62,371 nucleotides of DNA from Burkholderiaceae bacterium. GTDB lineage: Bacteria; Pseudomonadota; Gammaproteobacteria; Burkholderiales; Burkholderiaceae_C. The DNA lies in assembly GCA_014879655.1 (NCBI GenBank), contig JACSRS010000120.1, forward strand, positions 1 to 62,371, given 5' to 3'. The notes under the pieces are model-generated. The model was not told where the DNA came from. It did no database searches and saw only the letters and a list, made by a program, of their open reading frames with translations. The position numbers and the translations under genes were made by a program. Shown one piece after another: positions 56,558 to 62,371 of the stretch (positions are counted from its first letter, which is position 1; each line of letters starts with the position of its first letter).

Positions 56558-58987
56558 TCAGCCACAGCTGCCCAGATGGCCACACTGGGTACAGTAGTCG
56601 CAACCGTCCTTGCGAATGACGGCGTGAGCGCCACATTCACTGCACTTCTTGCCCGCCATCACCGGGGGCATGGTTGCCGTGACGCCGGCGGCCAGATCCG
56701 ACGGCTGCGCCGCGTGCGGTTGCGAAAGGCTGGCTCGCCGCGCGATGATGTTCTGCAAGGCGTAGGCAATGGCCGCGACCTCGGAGTCGTGCCACAGCGG
56801 CACGCGCGTGCCATCGGCTTTTTCGTAGGTTCCCAGACGCACCGGCCCACGATCCCAGGCCACTTTGCGCATGTCGCTGAGCGCCCGCTCCAGGAAGCCT
56901 CCGCGTGCGGCCAGCGAGAGCATGCGCATGCTGGACGTGATCCACTGCTGCGACTCGCCACTCTGGCCAACCGGCATGAAGAACTCGATGGCGCGCTCGA
57001 CCGTCCCTGTGCCGGTGATGTCAGGCACCGGCAGGAAGGACACGATCAGGTACAGCGTCTTGTGCCCCTCCTGCGTCCAGTACTCCACCTTCTCGGCGAC
57101 GGCCGACAACGCGCCCTTGGGCCGGCTCTCGATCACGGTGCGCATCGGGTCCAGTGCCGGCGCCGGGGCCGATTCAGCCGCCTTGCCACTGCCGGTTTCC
57201 AGCACCGCACCCAGAATGGTGTTGGGCCGGTAGGTCGCCAGCCCCTTCAGGCGGGCGCGCCAGGCCTGCTGGTACAGGCCCTTGAAATCTTCATAGGGAT
57301 ATTCGATCGGAACGTTGACCGTCTTGGAGATGGCGGTGTCTACAAACGGCTGCACCGCCTCCATCATCGCGATGTGGCTGGCCGCCGACATGTCGAGCGC
57401 CGAGACGAAGTAGTCGGGCAGCTTGTCGACATCGCCGCCGAGTTCGCGGTACAGCCGCCAGGCGTGGTCTTCCACCGCGTACTCGCTGGTGCTGCCGTCC
57501 GACTCGCGCTTCTTGCGCCGGTACATCCACGAAAACGCCGGCTCGATGCCGTTGGAAGCGTTGTCGGCGAAGGCCAGGCTGACCGTGCCGGTGGGGGCAA
57601 TCGACAGCAAATGGCTGTTGCGGATGCCGTGCGCGCGAATGGCCTGCTGCAACTCGGCCGGCAAGCGGCTGGCAAAGGTACCGGGCGCCAGATAGGCGTC
57701 GACATCCAGCGCCGGAAAAGCCCCTTTCTCGCGGGCCAGTTCCACCGATGCGGCATAGGCGGCGTCGCGCATGCGCGCGGCAATCCGGGCTGCCATTTCG
57801 CGGCCTTCCGGCGCGTCGTAACGCAGGCACAGCATGGCCAGTGCGTTGCCCATGCCGGTAAAGCCCACGCCGATGCGCCGCTTGGAGGCCGATTCGGCCC
57901 GCTGCTGGGGCAGCGGCCAGAAGGTCACCTCCAGCACGTTGTCGAGTGCTCGAACCTGCGTGGCCACCGAACGCTCGAACGACTCGAAGTCGAACACCGG
58001 CACGCCGTCAAATCCGAACGGGTGACGCACGAAACGGGTCAGGATGATCGGGCCCAGATCGCAGCAACCGTAGGGCGGCAGCGGCTGCTCGCCACAGGGA
58101 TTGGTGGCCGAAATCGACTCGATATACCGCAGGTTGTTGTCCTGGTTGATATGGTCCAGGAAAAGAATGCCCGGTTCGGCAAAGTCGTAAGCCGAACGCA
58201 TGACCGTGTCCCAGAGACTGCGGGCCGCCATGGACTGGTAGACCCACAGTCCATCGGGGCGCTGGAAAGCGCCCTGCTCGATCAATGCGTCGCCCGGCCT
58301 GGCGCTGTGCACCAGTTCCCACATCCCGTCCTGTCCCAGCGCCTCCATGAACGCGTCAGGAACACCCACCGACACGTTGAAGTTGTTCCAGCGGCCCGGC
58401 GTGCGTTTCGCCGTGATGAAATCCATCACATCGGGATGGTCGATGCGCAGCACGCCCATCTGGGCGCCGCGCCGGGCGCCGGCACTCTCCACCGTGGAGC
58501 ACGACTGGTCAAAGACATTGATGTAGCTGCAGGGTCCGGAGGCCATCGACGCCGTGCCCTTGACCTGCGCGCCCCGCGGACGGATGCGCGAAAAGTCGTA
58601 GCCGACACCGCCGCCGCGCCGCATGGTTTCGGCCGCTTCGCGCAGAGCTTCGTAGATACCTGGGTAGCCACCATCGTCGACGCCCTGGATGCAATCGCCC
58701 ACGGGTTGCACAAAGCAGTTGATGAGCGTCGCCTGTATCGTGGTGCCCGCCGCGCTCATGATGCGCCCCGCCCCTATTGCGCCGGCATGCAGGTTGTCCA
58801 GGAAAAGCGCCTCGTGGCGGGCCCGATCGGCTTCGGGCTCGACCGACGCCAGTGCCCGGGCCACGCGCCGGTAGACGTCTTCAAAACCCGTTTCGCCGTC
58901 CTTCAGGTATTTTTCTTTCAGCACGTCGTGGCTGATGGGTTGGGTGGCCGTCAGGTCCTGCGGCCTTCCGAAATTGTCTCGCTTCAT
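56558..58987 (-). CDS. nrdJ: Adenosylcobalamin-dependent (class II) ribonucleotide reductase
   Basis: 809-residue enzyme making deoxyribonucleotides with or without oxygen, using B12 to generate the thiyl radical. The active-site motif NPCGEQ (Cys298) and partner Cys91 (TLINCFVQP) are present, as are the MRRGGGVGYDFSRIRPRGA loop and SIAPTGTVSLAFADNASNGI. The C-terminus ends in a zinc-ribbon-like cluster (KKCSECGAHAVIRKDGC, then CTQCGHLGSCG) that re-reduces the active-site disulfide. No class I or III genes are nearby. I looked for a cobalamin riboswitch or NrdR boxes upstream and found neither. Confidence 0.95.
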   Translation of the reverse strand: MKRDNFGRPQDLTATQPISHDVLKEKYLKDGETGFEDVYRRVARALASVEPEADRARHEALFLDNLHAGAIGAGRIMSAAGTTIQATLINCFVQPVGDCIQGVDDGGYPGIYEALREAAETMRRGGGVGYDFSRIRPRGAQVKGTASMASGPCSYINVFDQSCSTVESAGARRGAQMGVLRIDHPDVMDFITAKRTPGRWNNFNVSVGVPDAFMEALGQDGMWELVHSARPGDALIEQGAFQRPDGLWVYQSMAARSLWDTVMRSAYDFAEPGILFLDHINQDNNLRYIESISATNPCGEQPLPPYGCCDLGPIILTRFVRHPFGFDGVPVFDFESFERSVATQVRALDNVLEVTFWPLPQQRAESASKRRIGVGFTGMGNALAMLCLRYDAPEGREMAARIAARMRDAAYAASVELAREKGAFPALDVDAYLAPGTFASRLPAELQQAIRAHGIRNSHLLSIAPTGTVSLAFADNASNGIEPAFSWMYRRKKRESDGSTSEYAVEDHAWRLYRELGGDVDKLPDYFVSALDMSAASHIAMMEAVQPFVDTAISKTVNVPIEYPYEDFKGLYQQAWRARLKGLATYRPNTILGAVLETGSGKAAESAPAPALDPMRTVIESRPKGALSAVAEKVEYWTQEGHKTLYLIVSFLPVPDITGTGTVERAIEFFMPVGQSGESQQWITSSMRMLSLAARGGFLERALSDMRKVAWDRGPVRLGTYEKADGTRVPLWHDSEVAAIAYALQNIIARRASLSQPHAAQPSDLAAGVTATMPPVMAGKKCSECGAHAVIRKDGCDYCTQCGHLGSCG

Positions 58988-59279
58988 GAGTGGTTCTCCG
59001 TTGACGGGTAATTCGCAAGCGCCTGCTCCGAATGATCCCGCTTGTGTTCATGGGGCCGCTGGCAAGTCGTCTGTCTCGGGTGCCGCTTCGGACGTGGCCG
59101 GACCGGGCCAGGCGGTTTCGCATTCCATCTGCGGCAACCCGATCTGCGAGATTACCAAGCCCGGGGACCTTCGCGGTCGCAATTTCGACGCCTGTCGCGC
59201 CGATCTTGTGTTACCTCAAGGATGCCAGACGGATTGTGCGCCACCCGCAAGGGCATGACGCAAGTCAAGAGATTGCCCA
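58988..59279. other. Spacer upstream of nrdJ
   Basis: 292 bp between nrdJ and the carbonic anhydrase gene, both on the minus strand. It should hold the nrdJ promoter and the end of the nar transcript. No B12-box, FNR site (TTGAT-N4-ATCAA) or terminator was recognised. The plus-strand frame 58935-59258 lacks a ribosome binding site. Confidence 0.45.
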
Positions 59280-59978
59280 CTATTCGTCAATGATCTGTCC
59301 GTCGTGCTCGACATAGGGCTGGTAAGGGCCTGTGCCACTGTTGGACGCCAGCGACGCCGGCACGAAGTCGCCACGCTGTGCGTCAAAAACGTGGATTTCT
59401 CCGTCTTCGATCACGTAGTGCCAGCCATGCAGCGTCAGCTTTCCGGCCTCCACCCGGCGGCGCACCATCGGGTAGTCCATCAGTCGTTCAAGTTGCAGCA
59501 CCACGGCACGCTGCTCGCTGCGATAGCGGGCCTCCGGTGACGACTGGACCGGCAAAATGGCCTCGTCAGCCAGTTTCAGCCATGCCTGCAGGTTTATTGC
59601 TTCTTCGGGCACGCCTTCGTACGCGGCCCGTATCGCCCCGCAGTGGCTGTGACCGCAGATGATGATGCGCTCGACTTGCAGGCTCAGCACCGCAAATTCG
59701 ATCGCGGCGGTGGTCCCGTGCAGACCGTGCGAGCCGTCGTAGGGTGGCACGAAAGCCCCGACATTGCGCACGATGAACAGTTCGCCCGGTCCGGTTCCGG
59801 TCAGCAAGTAGGGCACCAGCCGCGAATCGGAACAGCCGATGAACAGCGTCTTCGGGTGCTGACCATCGACGACGAGGTCCTGAAAGCGCTGCTGGTGCAG
59901 CGGGAAATAGTCCGAATGGAAGCGCCGCAAGCGCAGCAGCAGGTCGTCGTCGGCAGGAGACTGCGTGTCGTCGCTCAT
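59280..59978 (-). CDS. Beta-class carbonic anhydrase
   Basis: 232-residue zinc enzyme interconverting CO2 and bicarbonate. The zinc ligands Cys49 (GCSDSRL, with the Asp51-Arg53 dyad) and His110-x2-Cys113 (CGHSHCGAI) are all present, as is ELFIVRNVGAFVPPYD. The ATG overlaps the stop of the parvulin gene by 4 nt, so it is translated as part of the nar operon. A longer frame to 60215 runs through the parvulin gene and was rejected. Confidence 0.94.
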   Translation of the reverse strand: MSDDTQSPADDDLLLRLRRFHSDYFPLHQQRFQDLVVDGQHPKTLFIGCSDSRLVPYLLTGTGPGELFIVRNVGAFVPPYDGSHGLHGTTAAIEFAVLSLQVERIIICGHSHCGAIRAAYEGVPEEAINLQAWLKLADEAILPVQSSPEARYRSEQRAVVLQLERLMDYPMVRRRVEAGKLTLHGWHYVIEDGEIHVFDAQRGDFVPASLASNSGTGPYQPYVEHDGQIIDE

Positions 59979-60808
59979 TGCACCAGCGGCGAATCGGCTC
60001 CCTGCAGCTCCACGCCCTCCACCTTTGCCTGCCCGATCAGCAGCGACATGTACTGATGCAGTGCCTTGGCCCGCGTCCGCAATGTCAACTCGGCTGCGAT
60101 GCGCTCTCGCACCTCGTCGTAACTGGCCTGTCGCCCCTTGCGACGCCCCAGCACCTCGATGATGTGAAAACCGAACCGGGTGTGGACCAGCCTGGGATGC
60201 ACGCCCATGCCCCATTGCGAATGCTTCTGGTTGAACAGCTCATTGGCCAGTTCGGGGGCGCAGTCGTCCGGCCCGATCCAGCCCAGATCACCGCCATTCG
60301 TGCTGGTCGGGCAATTGGACAGCTCCGCTGCCAGCTGGCCGAAACGGTCGGGTCTGACCCCCTGGCGCGACAGCTCCAGCAAAGCCTTTTCGGCGTGCAC
60401 AGTCAGCGCATGCACGTTGACACCGGGTGTGACGGCAAACAGGATGTGCCGCACATGCAGGGCCTGGCCGGTCACATACAGATGCTTGTTGGCCTCGTAG
60501 AACCGCTCGCACTCCTGCGCGGTGGGCTCGGGCGTCTGCGCCGCTTCATCGACCATCTTCTCGATGACATGACGCTCGGACTCGCCAAGCTCGGGCGCGA
60601 CCAGGCCGGTATGGCGCGGCAGCAGCCCCTGACGAACCGCCTGCTGACGCAGCAGTTCGGTATGGGCCAGCTCCAGCAGCGATTCGGGGTCGGGACGCGG
60701 CCCCGCATACAGCGCAATGCCGTTGATGGACGCAACAACATCAGGGGCGGCTTCACCCGCACACTGGCAGCTGCTGCTGCCGCACCCGGTTACGGTTTGC
60801 GATTTCAT
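59975..60808 (-). CDS. Parvulin-type peptidyl-prolyl isomerase (PpiC/NifM-like) of the nar operon
   Basis: 277-residue foldase. The N-terminus is cysteine-rich (TGCGSSSCQCAG), followed by a helical domain and a parvulin domain (HVRHILFAVTPGVNVHALTV, GGDLGWIGPDDCAPELANEL, then RFGFHIIEVLGRRKGRQ, about 135-245). Genes of this type follow narI in several denitrifying proteobacteria and are presumed to aid nitrate reductase maturation. GGAGG is 8 nt before the chosen ATG at 60808. An in-frame ATG at 60835 overlaps the narI stop and is an alternative. No signal peptide, so cytoplasmic. Confidence 0.86.
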   Translation of the reverse strand: MKSQTVTGCGSSSCQCAGEAAPDVVASINGIALYAGPRPDPESLLELAHTELLRQQAVRQGLLPRHTGLVAPELGESERHVIEKMVDEAAQTPEPTAQECERFYEANKHLYVTGQALHVRHILFAVTPGVNVHALTVHAEKALLELSRQGVRPDRFGQLAAELSNCPTSTNGGDLGWIGPDDCAPELANELFNQKHSQWGMGVHPRLVHTRFGFHIIEVLGRRKGRQASYDEVRERIAAELTLRTRAKALHQYMSLLIGQAKVEGVELQGADSPLVQ

Positions 60809-60831
60809 GGCAGATTCCTCCAGATTGACCC

Positions 60832-61551
60832 TCATGCAGAACGGCGGGAGGCGTCACCCTGCTGCCCCAGTCGACGGCTGCGCACGACCTGGTACGGCCG
60901 GATCAGATAGGCCACCGTGCCGAAACCGCTCCAGACGTGGACCAGACGTGTGAACGGGAAGATCAGGAAGATCGACATGCCCAGGAACATGTGCGCCCGG
61001 AAAATCCAGCCGGCATCGGCCAGCAGATCGACCGCTCCGGCCCGGAACGTCACGATGCGCTGCGCCCATTCAGCCAGCTTCATCATCATGCTGCCGTCCA
61101 GATGCTGGGCCGACAGCGGAATGGTCGCCAGACCCAGCGCCAGCTGAATCCACAGCAGCCACAAGAGCACGATGTCGCTCGTCTTGGAATTGATGCGAAT
61201 GCGCGGATCGCTCAACCGGCGGTGCAGCAGGATCGTGACGCCCACAAAACCCAGCAACCCGGCCACCCCGCCCGACACCATCGCGACGACCTGTTTGGCG
61301 CCTGCGGTGATGAAACCTTCGTAGATGAAGTGCGGCGTCAGCATGCCGAAGAAGTGCCCGAAAAACAGGAACAGCACGCCCACGTGAAACAGGTTGCTGC
61401 CCCAGCGCAACTGACCGGCCCGCAGCAACTGCGACGAGTCGCTCTTCCACGTGTACTGGTCTCGGTCAAAGCGGATCAGGCTGCCCAGTAAAAATACCGT
61501 CAGGCAGATGTACGGGTAGTACCCGAAAAGGAAAGTGTCAAGGTAGTTCAT
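60832..61551 (-). CDS. narI: Respiratory nitrate reductase gamma subunit NarI
   Basis: 239-residue cytochrome b subunit that takes electrons from quinol. Five membrane helices. The four haem ligands fall at the same numbers as in E. coli NarI: His56, His66, His187 and His205 (LFHVGVLFLFFGHFF; RAHMFLG; RLVHVWSGF). N-terminus NYLDTFLFGYYPYICLTVFL is typical. ATG overlaps the narJ stop by 4 nt. Confidence 0.96.
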   Translation of the reverse strand: MNYLDTFLFGYYPYICLTVFLLGSLIRFDRDQYTWKSDSSQLLRAGQLRWGSNLFHVGVLFLFFGHFFGMLTPHFIYEGFITAGAKQVVAMVSGGVAGLLGFVGVTILLHRRLSDPRIRINSKTSDIVLLWLLWIQLALGLATIPLSAQHLDGSMMMKLAEWAQRIVTFRAGAVDLLADAGWIFRAHMFLGMSIFLIFPFTRLVHVWSGFGTVAYLIRPYQVVRSRRLGQQGDASRRSA

Positions 61552-62228
61552 GCGACGGCTCCTTGTTGAGCGGTGGTTCTACGAACAAAGTGAAGGGGTT
61601 GTGGATCGCCGGGTCGGGCCTGGCCTCGCGTGCTGCAGCCATCAAAGGCTTCGGGCTCCGCCCAGGCTTCATCCATGGGCTCTTCCGCTTCGATGGCAAC
61701 TGCCTGCACCTTCTGGCCGGCCAGTTCCAGCACGGCTGCCAGTACGGCAGCGTAGGGGCTGCCGCGCTTGAGAAGCGCACTGAATATGGTGGTCAGGACG
61801 TGTGCCATTTCGGCGAGGAATTCCCGGGCGACCGCCGGCGGCTGGGTCGAGGCAAATTCCAGCACCACGCAAAGGTGGTCCGGGAGCTCCTCAGCGCCCA
61901 GATCCAGGCCAGCCTTCTGATAGGTCTGGCCCAGGTCGATCATTGCGGGGCCGCGGTCACGCGAATCGCCGTGCACATGCTCGAACATGTGCAGCGAGGT
62001 ATTGCGACCCCGGTCAAAGGTCTCGACGTAGCGCGACTCGACCTCATAGGTGTCCATGCGCGAGAGCTCGACCGCAAAGGCCCGCAACTCCTTGCGCCGG
62101 TCGGCGGGAATCGCGGCCTCCGTGTCAATGGCGTCCATCAGTTCGGGCAGATGCTCGCGCACGCCCTCGTCTGGGTAGGCCAGCAGCAGGGCCAGCGCCC
62201 TGAGTGAATAGCGGTTGTTCTGGTTCAC
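61548..62228 (-). CDS. narJ: Nitrate reductase assembly chaperone NarJ
   Basis: 226-residue cytoplasmic chaperone that inserts the Mo cofactor into NarG and attaches NarGH to NarI. Patterns LRALALLLAYPDEGVREHLP, SRYVETFDRGRNTSLHMFEH and VHGDSRDRGPAMIDLGQTYQ are hallmark NarJ. The start is GTG at 62228 with GGAG 7 nt upstream, 16 nt after narH. A longer frame to 62363 overlaps narH and was rejected. Confidence 0.95.
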   Translation of the reverse strand: MNQNNRYSLRALALLLAYPDEGVREHLPELMDAIDTEAAIPADRRKELRAFAVELSRMDTYEVESRYVETFDRGRNTSLHMFEHVHGDSRDRGPAMIDLGQTYQKAGLDLGAEELPDHLCVVLEFASTQPPAVAREFLAEMAHVLTTIFSALLKRGSPYAAVLAAVLELAGQKVQAVAIEAEEPMDEAWAEPEAFDGCSTRGQARPGDPQPLHFVRRTTAQQGAVA

Positions 62229-62244
62229 GTTGGACTCCGATCGA

Positions 62245-62371
62245 TCAGACGACCGACTGGATCGGGATCGTCCGGCGCTTGGTGCCGCCGAACAGGCTCG
62301 CATCGCTGGCCCCGTCCGAGCAGCCGTTGCCAAACGAGAAGCCGCAGCCACCGCGCAGGTCAAAGGCGTTT
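62245..62371 (-). CDS. narH: Respiratory nitrate reductase beta subunit NarH (C-terminal fragment)
   Basis: Only the last 41 codons and stop lie in the window, in a frame open to the right edge. The tail reads NAFDLRGGCGFSFGNGCSDG, then LFGGTKRRTIPIQSVV. The FGG.KRRTIPI ending is that of NarH. The position before narJ and narI supports this. narG should lie beyond the edge. Confidence 0.85.
   Translation of the reverse strand, partial: NAFDLRGGCGFSFGNGCSDGASDASLFGGTKRRTIPIQSVV

Noticed and set aside
55199..59011. Very long plus-strand open frames (up to 949 codons) opposite nrdJ and nnrS
   Set aside because: They are antisense to well-conserved genes, have Arg/His/Gln-rich low-quality translations and no ribosome binding site. 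This is the usual shadow effect in GC-rich DNA.
58988..59279. Cobalamin riboswitch upstream of nrdJ
   Set aside because: No B12-box-like sequence or convincing fold was seen.

Overview
The window looks like a chromosomal segment of a betaproteobacterium of the order Burkholderiales, most likely Comamonadaceae or a close relative. It is GC-rich. It carries an imuA-imuB-dnaE2 mutagenesis cassette, an Omp32-type porin, the Burkholderiales-style type II secretion order, a second 'N-type' ATP synthase operon and a membrane-bound nitrate reductase. This placement rests on gene content and protein family resemblance only. No rRNA, tRNA, CRISPR array, insertion sequence or phage gene was seen.

Layout. 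1-4853 (minus): SOS mutagenesis operon imuA-imuB-dnaE2, with dnaE2 cut by the left edge. It is driven by a recognisable promoter whose -10 overlaps a LexA box. 5003-5737: remnant of a HigB/RelE-type toxin-antitoxin pair with a broken toxin and an intact antitoxin. 5792-11045: LysR regulator, divergent secreted hydrolase, glutathione S-transferase, DinG helicase and a retropepsin-like membrane protease. 11311-18022 (minus): complete nine-gene N-ATPase operon (D-C-Q-R-B-E-F-A-G). 18314-20567: heat-shock operon groES-groEL with promoter, perfect CIRCE operator and terminator. 20633-21148: a small outer-membrane protein.

21245-29274: the most interesting block. An AfuABC-like ABC transporter (binding protein, fused permease, ATPase) is followed on the same strand by transaldolase and glucose-6-phosphate isomerase, with a HexR/RpiR-family sugar-phosphate-sensing regulator on the opposite strand. 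The known AfuA ligands (glucose-6-P, fructose-6-P, sedoheptulose-7-P) are substrates or products of those two enzymes, so I propose a dedicated sugar-phosphate uptake and utilisation unit. 29394-35021 (minus): dipeptide/oligopeptide ABC transporter. 35212-36324: porin. 36644-39754: OsmC-like protein, biosynthetic-type threonine dehydratase and a protein of unknown function. 39794-50686: type II secretion system, gspC divergent from gspGHIJKLMNDEF. 50874-53726: 5'-nucleotidase and an SbmA/ABCD-like transporter.

53858-62371 (all minus) is a set suited to low-oxygen life. It holds narH (partial), narJ, narI, a parvulin-type foldase, beta-carbonic anhydrase, B12-dependent ribonucleotide reductase, NnrS, a nitroreductase and queC. 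A short AT-rich dispersed repeat occurs at least six times across the window. Two copies lie inside imuB and are translated in frame. Many long open frames opposite these GC-rich genes were treated as shadows.
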